From Brevibacterium sp. 'Marine' (GTDB lineage Bacteria; Actinomycetota; Actinomycetes; Actinomycetales; Brevibacteriaceae), in contig NZ_CP051626.1 in the NCBI RefSeq assembly GCF_012844365.1, forward strand, positions 2,914,001-2,978,000: a stretch of DNA of 64,000 bases, read 5' to 3'. Below, one piece after another: positions 46,730 to 55,314 of this stretch (the first letter of the stretch is position 1; the number at the start of each line of letters is the position of its first letter). The position numbers were made by a program, and so were the translations under genes. The notes below the pieces were generated by a model. The model did no database searches and was not told the origin of the DNA. It saw only the letters and a program-made list of their open reading frames with translations.

Positions 46730-47074
46730 GTGAGCCCCGACGTTGGCCGTCTCGAGGCACTCCGTTCCTGGGCGCGCGGTCTGCTGGCGCTGGAGGCCGC
46801 CGTCGAGCTGCTCGTCACCGCCCTCGACGGACGGCTGCTGAGCGGGCCGTGGGTCCGACAGGACGAGGCTGGCTGCCTCTGGTTCGACCCAGCCGTTGCC
46901 GAAGCGGAGCAGGGCCACCTCAGCGGCGGAGAGCGCCGCGTGCTCGAGATCGCCACGAGCCTCGCCAGCAGCGAGCACCCGGTCGACCTGTCCGACGCGA
47001 TCACCGGCCTCAACCCGGATGCGCTCGACGCCGTGCTCGAGGCGCTGGCCCTGGCGGGAGGACAGGGCCGATGA
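46730..47074 (+). CDS. Hypothetical protein of the mobile element
   Basis: This 114-residue, mostly helical, acidic protein has no recognized domain. The GTG at 46730 has GGAGG 7 nt upstream, which fixes the start. The preceding 250 bp (46478-46729) carry short GTCACCG/GGTGACC repeats and one GTGTGAC at 46511, but no clear gene. Confidence 0.55.
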   Translation: MSPDVGRLEALRSWARGLLALEAAVELLVTALDGRLLSGPWVRQDEAGCLWFDPAVAEAEQGHLSGGERRVLEIATSLASSEHPVDLSDAITGLNPDALDAVLEALALAGGQGR

Positions 47075-47190
47075 CGGAACACCAGACCGGAGCCCGCTCC
47101 CCTCCCCCGACCAGCCGAGCGGCCGCCAGGCCGCGGACGACAAGGACGAGACCGCCCGAAGGGCGCACAACGACAGTGAAGGAGCAGTGA
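47071..47190 (+). CDS. Possible small arginine-rich protein
   Basis: This 39-residue frame starts with an ATG overlapping the previous stop as ATGA and ends 5 nt before the next gene. The product is basic and rich in R, T and P. Placement suggests a real coupled gene, but the composition is low complexity. Confidence 0.35.
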   Translation: MTEHQTGARSPPPTSRAAARPRTTRTRPPEGRTTTVKEQ

Positions 47191-47195
47191 TCACC

Positions 47196-47642
47196 ATGAA
47201 GAAGATCGACGCCGAGATCGAGCAGCTGCAACGCCAGCTCGAGGCCGCTCAGAAGGCGAAAGCGGAAGAGGAGAAGAAGGAGAAGGCGCGCATCGCGCAG
47301 GCCAAGAAGCACGCTGGCGAGAACCACACCCGCGTGGCGCTCGAGCTCTACGACCTGCTCGACGTGCAGCCCGAGGCGAGGGTCACGCGCACCGTCCGCG
47401 ACCGCGACGAGACCGTCCGCACCCAGCGCCTGTTGGACATGGTCACCGAGATCGTCGGCGCGGCCGATCCGGCGCTGCTGGACCGACTCAAGCACGACGA
47501 CCGAAGTGGCGTCGACGCCCGCGCGCCGAAGCCTCGGAAGAGCTCGACCTCCGCTTCCGCTCCCCTCGATGACGGCGAGGGCAGTGGCCGCGCCGCCGAA
47601 CGTCAAGAGTCGTGGCCGACGCCGTACCAATCGGCCGCGTAG
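47196..47642 (+). CDS. Coiled-coil hypothetical protein of the mobile element
   Basis: This 148-residue protein has an N-terminal coiled coil (MKKIDAEIEQLQRQLEAAQKAKAEEEKKEK), a central helical part and a Ser/Pro-rich tail. It resembles the small accessory proteins often found in mobilization operons. ATG 47196 has AAGGAG 11 nt upstream. A terminator hairpin follows. Confidence 0.6.
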   Translation: MKKIDAEIEQLQRQLEAAQKAKAEEEKKEKARIAQAKKHAGENHTRVALELYDLLDVQPEARVTRTVRDRDETVRTQRLLDMVTEIVGAADPALLDRLKHDDRSGVDARAPKPRKSSTSASAPLDDGEGSGRAAERQESWPTPYQSAA

Positions 47643-47674
47643 GGCCGCCGCGACGACACCGCCGGCGGAGAGCA

Positions 47675-47708
47675 AGAGCCCCGATCACCACCGCTTGGTC
47701 GGGGCTCT
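47675..47708 (+). terminator. Terminator of the replication operon
   Basis: AGAGCCCCGA pairs with TCGGGGCTCT around a 14-nt loop, 32 nt after the stop at 47642. Confidence 0.7.
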
Positions 47709-48169
47709 CTCATGCCCAGAGCACGCCCGATCCGCGCTGCCGCCGCGACCTGGACGCAGCACGTCTGCGCCGGACTCGTCGCAGTGGTCGTCGATACCTC
47801 ATCGGCCCGAGCGCGCAGCGCGAGGGATGCGCATCAGCGGGGGTGGCGAGCGGCAGCGAGCAAGGGGGCGGCAGCCCCCTTTCCACACCCAAGTCAAGCA
47901 CCTGACCAGTCGCGCGCAGCGCGGCCGAGCGCAGCGAGGGAACATATGGGGTCAGGATGCTTGCCCGATACCCGTACCCCCTTCACTTTTCGGGGGTACG
48001 GGTGGAACAATGAAGATGCATAACGACGACCGGGCTACACCCCTATGGTGCTGGTCCGCCGGACAGGCTTGACGACCTGTCAGAGCGTTTAAGGACGTAA
48101 TGGTCTGCGCGGCTGGGATGCAAGGGCCCGGATTCGAAGAAGCAATTCGAGTCCGAGGAGGTCCGCATC
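47709..48169. other. Candidate oriT region between the replication and mobilization operons
   Basis: This region holds no convincing gene. It contains the hairpins AAGGGGGC-GGCA-GCCCCCTT (47862-47881) and ACCCGTACCCCC with GGGGGTACGGGT around a 10-nt loop (47970-48003). Repeats of the type GCGCAGCG-GAGGG lie at about 47810-47830 and 47915-47940. It lies directly before mobC and the relaxase, where oriT sites usually are. The hairpin at 47970-48003 is the best oriT candidate; a nic site cannot be named. Confidence 0.4.
47970..48003. repeat. Perfect 12-bp hairpin in the candidate oriT
   Basis: ACCCGTACCCCC and GGGGGTACGGGT pair around TTCACTTTTC, 167 nt before the mobC start. Confidence 0.75.
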
Positions 48170-48730
48170 GTGAACGCCGCGAAGCCTGCGACGAGACGCT
48201 CCAGCGCCGGACGGAATCTCTCGCCGCACGCCAAGGGCGTGTTCGTTCCAATGACGCCCCAGCGACTCGAGAACGTCGACGCCGACCGGGCGCAGCTCGG
48301 TCTCTCGCGCGGCGGCGCGATCGCCGCCGTCTACGACAACTTCAGGGCCGCTGCGACCACTGCTGCGCAGCAGCGAGCAGCCGAAGCGGACGCGAAGGCT
48401 GCCATCCTCGAATCCCTCGCCGCACCGCTCATCGACGGCCTCCGAGAACTCACCGACGCGATCAATGAGCGGGCGCACCAGCGCCGGGCCGTCGGGGTCC
48501 ACTCGAACCAGGTCGCGAAGCTCGCGAACGTCATGCGGATGGCGATCGAGCGCGGCGATCTGACGGGAGCCACGAGCACGCGGGTGGATGAGGTGGTGCT
48601 CGCTCTGCAGGGCATCGAGCGCCGGCTCGGAGAGCTGGCCGAGGCCGAGCGCGGCGACGACGCGCTGGCCACCGAGGTACGCGCGCTGCTCACCTCCTCG
48701 GAACCTATCCGTGAGGCCGATGTGGCATGA
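48170..48730 (+). CDS. MobC-like mobilization accessory protein
   Basis: This 186-residue protein has the MobC/RHH-type start (VFVPMTPQRLENVDADRAQLGLSRGGAI) and the conserved late segment HSNQVAKLANVMR. It helps relaxases open or bind oriT. The GTG at 48170 has GAGGAGG 8 nt upstream, and the gene overlaps the relaxase by 4 nt. Confidence 0.75.
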   Translation: MNAAKPATRRSSAGRNLSPHAKGVFVPMTPQRLENVDADRAQLGLSRGGAIAAVYDNFRAAATTAAQQRAAEADAKAAILESLAAPLIDGLRELTDAINERAHQRRAVGVHSNQVAKLANVMRMAIERGDLTGATSTRVDEVVLALQGIERRLGELAEAERGDDALATEVRALLTSSEPIREADVA

Positions 48731-50859
48731 GCGGACCGAAGCGGGGCGGCGTCGCGGTCAAGGTCCTGAGCGGCCGGACCGCGGCGAGCCTGCAGCGCTA
48801 CCGTGACTCGAAGGAGGACAAGGAGCCGCCGCTGTTCATGGCGACGCGGCACTGCTCGTTGGACGCCGAGACGCAGATCGCCGAGTGGAAGGCCGTGCGC
48901 GTCGAGCACGGCACCCAGGGAGCGACGCGGTCGCCGAGGGCAAGGTACGAGACCGTCGATCCCGACACCGGCATTCACGCGAGCGGCCAGCGCGGGACGC
49001 ACATCAAACACTGGGACGGCAAGCGCCACCGGAAGCGGCTGGCCGGTCCGGGCGAGACTCCCACGCACCTGCGCATCGAGCCGGAAGACGCGCTGCCGGA
49101 GAAGGAGTCCGAGGCGACGCACAGCATCTATGCGTTCGGCGCGGACCTGGTGAACCCCGAGAACCCGGAGGACGTCGAACGCGCCTTCCTCGCCGTCAAG
49201 GCCGAGCGCGACGAGCACTACCCGGGGCTGCAGGAGTCGATATGGGGAGAGCGCAACGGCGAGAGCGGGCTCTTCCACGTCCACGTCGCGTCGAACGCGA
49301 CGGTCTACCGCGCCTTCGAGCTCGACGGCGTCGAGTACCGGGCCGGCCAGAAGATGGGCGGGGACATGCGCGACGTGCACAGGGTCCGCGCCCGCTTCGA
49401 ACAGTACCTCGACGCCCATCCCGAGTACGGCTTCGAGCAGTCGCTCGCCCGTGTCGCCACGAGGGAATACGAGGCGGCACAGCGCCGCGACGGGCAACGC
49501 TCCTACTGGGAGCGCGCCCGGGCCGAACGCGAGGGAATGGCCCCGAAGGAGAGCAACCAGGGTCGCATCCGGCGCGAGGCCTATGAAGCGCTCCAAGAGC
49601 CGGGCGTCACCGATTGCGACTCGTTCGCCGCCGAGATGATGAACCGCGGCATCAGCGTCGACGAGGCAGGAATGCGGCGCGGAAAGCGTGGCGAGGGCTA
49701 CGACCTCCGGTACAAGGTCGACGGCGCGAAGCAGGCGGTGAAAGGCGCGACTCTCGGTCCCGAGTACGCCCACGACGCCATCGACGCACAGCTCGCCCGC
49801 AAGGCGAAAGGGCTGGAGATCCAGGTGCCGGCGGGCCAGCAGCGAGTCGGGGAACCGGCCCAGCTCCCGCTGACCTCGACGTCGCTCAGCGCCGAGGAGC
49901 AGGCGGAGTTCGAGCAGCTGAAGTCTGCTATCGCGGCTCTCGCACAGGACGAACGGGTGCGTCAGGACGAGGAACAACAGCGGGCGCTGCAGACGAAGGA
50001 ACGCAGCTACGACGGCGAGCAGGTCACCGAGGAAATGCGGGTTCGGATCGCCCGCGACGATGCGGCCGTGCAGGCCCGTTTCGACGCCGATGCGCAGGCA
50101 GTTTTCGACAGCATCCGCCAGGGCCCGGCACGAAACGAGCAGCAACCGGCCACTTGGGTACCGGAGCAGTCGGTCGCCGTTGTGCCTGAACCGGCACAAC
50201 CCGAGAAGCCAGAGGCGGCCACGTTCCGCTCCGACCTGCGCGGTGTGAAGGCGAAGGGCGGATCGGAGGCGGTCCAGCGCCGCCTCGATGGCATGGCGGA
50301 GCTCGAGGAGGACTACCGCGGCGAGCTGCCCGACGCCGAGTACGAAGCGCGTCTCAACGCATTCGGCGTCGGCCCGCACTTCATGCGGCATTACGGTGAG
50401 CACCTCGAGCCGGAGACTCGCCGTCAGCTCACGTGGCGCGTGCAGGCCAAGGCCGCCAGCGCCGCCGAGCGCCAGCGCGGCCAGGAGCACGCCGAGCGGG
50501 GGCAGCGGCTGCGCGAGCAGTACGACCACCTCCGCGTGGACGGCGAACGCAGCGATCCTCACGGCTGGGTGCAGCGACAGGAGGTGCTGAAGGTGCACAA
50601 CCGGATCCTCGCCTCCGACAGCGGCATCGAGAAGACGAACGGGCGGAGGAAGGAGATCCACGGACTCGTCAGGGACGGCCGGTACGAGGAAGCCGCCCGA
50701 GCCGCCGAGCGACACCAGGAGCAGGACCGGAAGACCCGCGAGGCGATGGAGAACTACAGCTCCGGCCTCGACCACGACGAGGAGCCCAGCGCCTCGGACC
50801 GCTTCAGCGCGCGGGCGAAGGCGGCGCAGGAGCGTGACCGTGACTCGATGAGCCGCTGA
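48727..50859 (+). CDS. Relaxase / mobilization nuclease (MobA-like)
   Basis: This 710-residue protein has an N-terminal relaxase domain with the His triad motif GLFHVHVASN (about 184-193) and the upstream EATHSIYAFG and AFLAVKAERDEHYPGL segments that match relaxase motifs. The C-terminal half is a coiled coil rich in E, R and Q. The last residues, SASDRFSARAKAAQERDRD, recur in the coiled-coil protein at 51173-51718. It nicks oriT and pilots DNA; the relaxase tyrosine could be one of several near the N-terminus (YRDSK). It starts ATGA-overlapped with mobC. Confidence 0.85.
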   Translation: MSGPKRGGVAVKVLSGRTAASLQRYRDSKEDKEPPLFMATRHCSLDAETQIAEWKAVRVEHGTQGATRSPRARYETVDPDTGIHASGQRGTHIKHWDGKRHRKRLAGPGETPTHLRIEPEDALPEKESEATHSIYAFGADLVNPENPEDVERAFLAVKAERDEHYPGLQESIWGERNGESGLFHVHVASNATVYRAFELDGVEYRAGQKMGGDMRDVHRVRARFEQYLDAHPEYGFEQSLARVATREYEAAQRRDGQRSYWERARAEREGMAPKESNQGRIRREAYEALQEPGVTDCDSFAAEMMNRGISVDEAGMRRGKRGEGYDLRYKVDGAKQAVKGATLGPEYAHDAIDAQLARKAKGLEIQVPAGQQRVGEPAQLPLTSTSLSAEEQAEFEQLKSAIAALAQDERVRQDEEQQRALQTKERSYDGEQVTEEMRVRIARDDAAVQARFDADAQAVFDSIRQGPARNEQQPATWVPEQSVAVVPEPAQPEKPEAATFRSDLRGVKAKGGSEAVQRRLDGMAELEEDYRGELPDAEYEARLNAFGVGPHFMRHYGEHLEPETRRQLTWRVQAKAASAAERQRGQEHAERGQRLREQYDHLRVDGERSDPHGWVQRQEVLKVHNRILASDSGIEKTNGRRKEIHGLVRDGRYEEAARAAERHQEQDRKTREAMENYSSGLDHDEEPSASDRFSARAKAAQERDRDSMSR

Positions 50860-51143
50860 TGACAAGGACCCGACGCCGCCAGCGGCGGCAGGAACGCACA
50901 GCCGACGAGAGACGAGAGGAGGCACTGGCAATGGACCCGATGACGGCGATCGAGGCCGAGGGGCTGGAGAAGCTAGCGGCGCTGCGCGAGCAGCACGCCG
51001 AGGAGCGCGAGACACGCGCTGCCGTCTACCACGGCGGCGGCAGCTCCAGCTACATCGAATCCCTGCAGATCGCCGAGCAGTACCGGAACGAGGCCCGCGA
51101 ACTGCGGGTCCGGGCGACGCACCTGCGTCAGCAGAACGCATGA
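50859..51143 (+). CDS. Small helical protein of the mobilization operon
   Basis: This 94-residue protein is highly charged with a basic N-terminus (MTRTRRRQRRQERTADERRE) and helical remainder. The ATG overlaps the relaxase stop as TGATG. No family is recognized. Confidence 0.55.
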   Translation: MTRTRRRQRRQERTADERREEALAMDPMTAIEAEGLEKLAALREQHAEERETRAAVYHGGGSSSYIESLQIAEQYRNEARELRVRATHLRQQNA

Positions 51144-51172
51144 CACGAGAGAACGAGTGAGAGGACAGGACG

Positions 51173-51718
51173 ATGGCACAGAAGGCCCAGGAGCAGATCG
51201 ACCGCGAGAAGACGGCGCAGATCCAGCAGATGCTCGCGCAGCAGAACAAGGAGGCCGTGGCCCAGCGCTTCGGCGAGCAGGAGCTGGACTCCCCGGAGTA
51301 CCAGCGCGCCGAGAGGAACCTCCGGGCGCAGCGCGAGCGCCAGCAGGAGATGCGTGAGCGGGCGGCCCAAGGCGAGGACGTCGGACAGCACCAGGCCGAG
51401 ATCGCTCGTCAGCAGCAGGAGCAGGCCCTCGCCGAGCAGGAGGCGCGGCGGCAGGCTCAGGAGCAGGAGCGCCAGCAGCAGATCGAGCAGGAGCGTCAGG
51501 CCGAGGTCGAGCGTCAGCACGATGTGGCGAAGTCCCAGGACGCTGAGAAGGAGCACGACGACCGCGGCCGCGTCGAGGAACAGAAGCAGGCGAAGGAGGT
51601 CCAGCACGAGACCGAGCCGCGGGAGGAGCCGGAGCGCGAGACGAGCGCTTCGGACCGTTTCAGCGCTCGAGCCCGGGCCGCGCAGGAGCGTGACCGGGAC
51701 CGTGGCATGAGCCGCTGA
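51173..51718 (+). CDS. Coiled-coil protein sharing its C-terminal tail with the relaxase
   Basis: This 181-residue protein is almost entirely a Gln/Glu/Arg-rich coiled coil. Its end, SASDRFSARARAAQERDRD followed by RGMSR, is nearly the same as the relaxase C-terminus, although the codons differ. This points to a shared functional tail, such as a type IV coupling-protein export signal. The start ATG is preceded by a GGA-rich stretch. A perfect terminator follows. Confidence 0.7.
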   Translation: MAQKAQEQIDREKTAQIQQMLAQQNKEAVAQRFGEQELDSPEYQRAERNLRAQRERQQEMRERAAQGEDVGQHQAEIARQQQEQALAEQEARRQAQEQERQQQIEQERQAEVERQHDVAKSQDAEKEHDDRGRVEEQKQAKEVQHETEPREEPERETSASDRFSARARAAQERDRDRGMSR

Positions 51719-51738
51719 AGCACAGCGCGTCGAGCGCA

Positions 51739-51780
51739 TGACAAGAGGCCGTGGACCATCGGGTCCACGGCCTCTTGTCA
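51739..51780. terminator. Bidirectional terminator
   Basis: Perfect 19-bp arms (TGACAAGAGGCCGTGGACC) flank the loop ATCG. It lies between the convergent coiled-coil gene and the coupling ATPase gene. Confidence 0.85.
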
Positions 51781-51789
51781 GCCCCGGTG

Positions 51790-53136
51790 TCAGGCGGCGT
51801 CCGGGAGGTTCCAAATCCCCGGGAGCTGGACCAGCGTCCCCTCCTTGCCGTACAGCAGGAGGCGACCCTCCTCGACGCTCCCCGGGAGCATCTCCGAGAC
51901 AGTGCGCCGCGGGGCCTTCTCTGCCGTCATGGTCCTCGTCTGGTCGGCGTTGATCGTCTCCCGCCAGACGTCGTGCTCGCCGGACCACTTCTCGGCGAGC
52001 TCCAGCGCCTCGAACTCGGGGGCACCGTCGAGGATGAGGAAGGCCGGGAAGACCTCGCGCAGGACCTTCGCGCCCACAGAACCCCAGCGCAGCTCCATCT
52101 GGTTCGTGCTCTGCACGGCGATCACGCAGGCGACGCCAAGACCGCGGGCCTCGGTGATGTACGTGGGCAGCTTCGGCAGCGGCGCGGTGTTCACCGCCTC
52201 GTCCACGCTGAGGAGCAACCGCATGAGCCCGCGCTCGACGCCGCGCCGCCAGTGCCGGATCACGGTCTCGATCGCGCCGACGGCAGCGCCCGCGGCGACG
52301 CCGTCGGACGGAGCGATAATCGCCAGGGTCGGCTCGTTCGGTCCCTCGAGCATGGACGGGGAGAACGGCACCGAACCGTGCTGACCGCGGACGTTCGTCA
52401 GCAGCCACGGCGCGAGGCCGGCCTTCATCGTCGCGATGACCGAGTCTCGGAGCTTCGCCTCCATCTCCACGACCGCATTCAGGCTCTCCGCGTGGAAGCT
52501 CGCCTTCTCGATGAGCTCGTAGGCGATCGCCCAGGACGGCGAGTCGTCGCTCTCGTCCGACTTCGCGGTCTTACTCACGGCCCGGACGGTCCACGCGATG
52601 CCCTTGCCGCTGGCCTTTCCGGCCAGGAGCAGCGCCGCCAGCGGCTGGGCCGCCTGGGTCTGCCAGAACGCGTCGTCGCCGCCCGAATCGCCCCCGTCCG
52701 ACGCACCGAGCGAGCCGACCTTCATCAGCAGCGACGCCATGGCCAGCGCGTCGTCGTCGTTCGCGATAAGAGACGTCGGATCGGACGTCACCATCTGGTA
52801 GTCGACACCCTGAAGCCAGTCGAAGCTCGGGTCCAGCTCGCCGGCGAGGTCCATGACGAACAGCGGGCCGCGCCGAGCGATGCCCTTCTTCACGACCCAC
52901 TTCAGAAAGTCGGTCTTCGAGCTGACGATGACCCTGGGGCCGACCCACTGCACCGCCCCCATCGACAGGATCCTGGTGGTCTTGCCACGACCGGTGGGAC
53001 CACTCACCAGGACGTGGGGCGCGGTCTCGACGGGCACTCCGTCGATCGAGCCGGCATACGGCGTCTGCTCCTCGTTGATCTCAGCGAAGGTGGGCTCCGT
53101 GGCCGCACCCGCCGTCTTGTTCTTGCTGCGCAGCAT
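51790..53136 (-). CDS. VirD4/TraG-like conjugative coupling ATPase (short form)
   Basis: This 448-residue protein has a clear Walker A (SGPTGRGKTT, about 45-54), a Walker B-like LLSVDEAVNTAPL and the coupling-protein pattern around ITEARGLGVACVIAVQSTNQ. It is shorter than typical VirD4 proteins and shows no N-terminal membrane helices, so it may dock to a host channel or to a separate membrane partner. ATG 53136 has AAGGAG 7 nt upstream. It probably recognizes the relaxase-DNA complex of this element. Confidence 0.85.
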   Translation of the reverse strand: MLRSKNKTAGAATEPTFAEINEEQTPYAGSIDGVPVETAPHVLVSGPTGRGKTTRILSMGAVQWVGPRVIVSSKTDFLKWVVKKGIARRGPLFVMDLAGELDPSFDWLQGVDYQMVTSDPTSLIANDDDALAMASLLMKVGSLGASDGGDSGGDDAFWQTQAAQPLAALLLAGKASGKGIAWTVRAVSKTAKSDESDDSPSWAIAYELIEKASFHAESLNAVVEMEAKLRDSVIATMKAGLAPWLLTNVRGQHGSVPFSPSMLEGPNEPTLAIIAPSDGVAAGAAVGAIETVIRHWRRGVERGLMRLLLSVDEAVNTAPLPKLPTYITEARGLGVACVIAVQSTNQMELRWGSVGAKVLREVFPAFLILDGAPEFEALELAEKWSGEHDVWRETINADQTRTMTAEKAPRRTVSEMLPGSVEEGRLLLYGKEGTLVQLPGIWNLPDAA

Positions 53137-53302
53137 GAGACTGCTCCTTGTTGTTCTCCAATCCTCACGGTAAGTCCGGGGTCCCGGGGCCGCGTTCTAC
53201 CGTCGTCTCGTGACGTCTGACGCCCCTCTCGGGGATCGAGCGCGCATCGGGCGCTCCGGGTCTCTTGGGTCGACTAGCGCCGGGTAAGAAATGAAATGCG
53301 GG

Positions 53303-53620
53303 TCATTCCTGTGCGGGTGCGTCGGCACCGTGCCAGCGCGCCTTCATCGCTGCCTGGCCTGCCGCGGACTGGCGAGCCTGTTCGGCCTCAATCTCCCCAG
53401 TGAGCCGTGCTTGGACCCGCGGGTCATCAAGCATGTCGATCCCGGCCTTGATCAGCGCACGGCCGAGCAGACCGGGCCCTACGCCGTTCTCGGCAGCGAG
53501 CACGCGCAACCGCTGTCGGTCCTCTGGGCGCATCGGCACCGATTGCGAGACCGAAAGTTCTTTGCCTGCTACCACGACGTTTTCTCCTCGTATACGAGCG
53601 TTTCTATGATCCTCGCCCAT
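53303..53620 (-). CDS. Ribbon-helix-helix-like regulator or mobilization accessory
   Basis: This 105-residue protein has the segment SVSQSVPMRPEDRQRLRVLAAENGVGPGLLGRALIKAG, typical of an RHH/MetJ-type DNA-binding fold, with a helical C-terminus. ATG 53620 has GGAGGG 8 nt upstream. A palindromic site lies about 60 bp upstream in the divergent promoter. It may repress both itself and the membrane-protein operon. Confidence 0.65.
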   Translation of the reverse strand: MGEDHRNARIRGENVVVAGKELSVSQSVPMRPEDRQRLRVLAAENGVGPGLLGRALIKAGIDMLDDPRVQARLTGEIEAEQARQSAAGQAAMKARWHGADAPAQE

Positions 53621-53677
53621 CGTATCGACCCTCCTCTCGCCCGAGAACTTCCGCGGTACGGTTCCCTAGAATCATAT

Positions 53678-53695
53678 TCCTACGGTACCATAGGA
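53678..53695. promoter_or_regulatory. Palindromic operator between the RHH gene and the membrane operon
   Basis: TCCTACGGTACCATAGGA is an 18-bp dyad with a single mismatched pair, centred on GGTACC. A related half site (GGTACGGTTCCCTAG) lies about 20 bp to its left. It is a probable site for the RHH protein. Confidence 0.55.
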
Positions 53696-53737
53696 GCTTA
53701 CAGCGAACACAGGCACATATCGCAGGAGGACAGCCGC

Positions 53738-53941
53738 ATGAACTTCGGCTTCATCTTCAAAACGATCGCGTTCCTCGTGATCGTCGGTTCGATCTTCGGG
53801 CTCGGCGTCATCGTCGGCGGCAGCTTCGCCACCGGAATGACCCAGGATGCCGTGCTCCGGTACATGGAGAAATGCCTGCCCGCCGATACGGCCGATCAGC
53901 TCGAGCCGTGCCTTGCCACCGACGGCGGTGAGCAGCCGTGA
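53738..53941 (+). CDS. Small single-pass membrane protein
   Basis: This 67-residue protein has one N-terminal helix (about 5-30) and two Cys in the short outer tail (EKCLPADTADQLEPCLA), which could form a disulfide. ATG 53738 has GGAGG 8 nt upstream. The next gene overlaps its stop as GTGA. The function is unknown. Confidence 0.65.
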   Translation: MNFGFIFKTIAFLVIVGSIFGLGVIVGGSFATGMTQDAVLRYMEKCLPADTADQLEPCLATDGGEQP

Positions 53942-54780
53942 CGAAGACCGTCGAGCGCTACGAGAAGGTCAGGGCCGACTGGCTCCTGGCCAACGAGGCG
54001 TCGTGGCATCTGTCCGATCGCCGGATGGCGAATGAGCTCAAGAGAATCGCCTCGAAGAAGGACCGTAATGCGGCCGGTGCCGCTGAGAGCTCCCACCACG
54101 AGGGCAGGATCAAGCCCATCGCCACGCGATTCATCGCCGCCGGCGAGGACAGCAAGGAGCGCGGCCTGCGCGCCTTGTTCCTCGTCCTCTTCATCCTCCC
54201 GACGCTGGTCGTCTGGATCGGACCAGCGCTCGCGATCTCGAACGCGGCCTACGCCGTCGACACCGAGCGGCGACTCAAGCAGGGACGGGTGCCCGAGCGG
54301 AGGCAGTGGTACCTCGCGGCGGCCGCCGTCGCCGGTGCAGGCGCGCTCTTCGCCCTCATCGCGCGGTTCGTCGCACTTCACCTCATCACCGTCGCGACGG
54401 TGACCTACTGGCCCTCGCTCACCCTCGACGTCCACTGGACGACGGTCGGGCTCATCTATCTGTGGGTCCAGGTCGTCCTCGGGCTGCTGCTCGCGGCCTG
54501 GCAAATCCGCCGCCACGGGTGGCCCGGCGTGGTGATCAAGGCGGGCGCGAAGACACCGGAGGTCCCGGCAACTCCTCGAGCGCCCGTCGCACCGGCCGTG
54601 CCCACGGCACCGAAGAGCGTGGGTTCCGACGAGATCACCGCCGAGGAACCGGACGGCGAGCCTGCGGCTCCGAGGGCACCTGCTGTGCCGATCGTGCCGA
54701 CGATCCCCGAGCCGCCCGTCGTCGCCGGGTTCGACGACGACCCCGTCTTCGATGACGAGAACGACGAGTACAGGGCCTGA
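53938..54780 (+). CDS. Three-helix membrane protein with a Pro/Ala-rich tail
   Basis: This 280-residue protein has a charged cytoplasmic N-terminus (about 75 residues), three membrane helices (about 80-102, 124-150 and 165-190) and a long Pro/Ala-rich acidic tail. It resembles no family I know. It sits in the four-gene cassette of the mobilizable element and could serve in cell-cell contact, exclusion or as a partner of the coupling ATPase. Confidence 0.6.
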   Translation: MTKTVERYEKVRADWLLANEASWHLSDRRMANELKRIASKKDRNAAGAAESSHHEGRIKPIATRFIAAGEDSKERGLRALFLVLFILPTLVVWIGPALAISNAAYAVDTERRLKQGRVPERRQWYLAAAAVAGAGALFALIARFVALHLITVATVTYWPSLTLDVHWTTVGLIYLWVQVVLGLLLAAWQIRRHGWPGVVIKAGAKTPEVPATPRAPVAPAVPTAPKSVGSDEITAEEPDGEPAAPRAPAVPIVPTIPEPPVVAGFDDDPVFDDENDEYRA

Positions 54781-54810
54781 AGTCAGGCCGCGAACTAAGG
54801 AGTGAGAACC

Positions 54811-55314
54811 ATGTCCGATCAGAACATCAACATCACTGTGGGCGGCAACAAGGGCTGGAACATCCTCGTCACGCTCTTCATCTCCGCGGGCCTGACGATC
54901 CTCGCCTGGAGGCTGTCGCTGTCCGGCTTCGCCGAGATGGCGGCCTCCGGCGTGACGATCTTCCTCGTCACCCTCATCAGCTACATGTTCAAGGCCGGGA
55001 TCCTCCGACTGCCGGAGAAGTCCGAGGACGATGACCTCGCGTTCACCAAGTCGACGCTGCGCCGCATCTACGACGAGATCCAGGCGGCGATCGTCAAATC
55101 CTCGCTACTCAAGCTCGTCCTCTTCGCCCTGGCGCACACCCTCGGCTTTCTGGTCCTGCGCGCCGCGGTCGCCTTCGGCATCGGGCTCCTGACCACCTGG
55201 TGGGTCGCCCTCGCCGTCGGGCTCATCATCGGCGGCCTGATCATCGCGCAGGACCAGATCCTCGCGTGGATCCGCCAGAGCATGGTGCGCAAGGGATCAG
55301 AGGAGGCCCGATGA
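54811..55314 (+). CDS. Multi-pass membrane protein, unknown
   Basis: This 167-residue protein has about four hydrophobic helices, two early (about 15-65) and two late (about 105-155). ATG 54811 has AAGGAG 8 nt upstream. It overlaps the lipoprotein gene by 4 nt. The function is unknown. Confidence 0.6.
   Translation: MSDQNINITVGGNKGWNILVTLFISAGLTILAWRLSLSGFAEMAASGVTIFLVTLISYMFKAGILRLPEKSEDDDLAFTKSTLRRIYDEIQAAIVKSSLLKLVLFALAHTLGFLVLRAAVAFGIGLLTTWWVALAVGLIIGGLIIAQDQILAWIRQSMVRKGSEEAR

Noticed and set aside
48331..51249. Open frame of about 970 codons antisense to the relaxase operon
   Set aside because: It is a high-GC antisense artefact over clearly supported mobilization genes.
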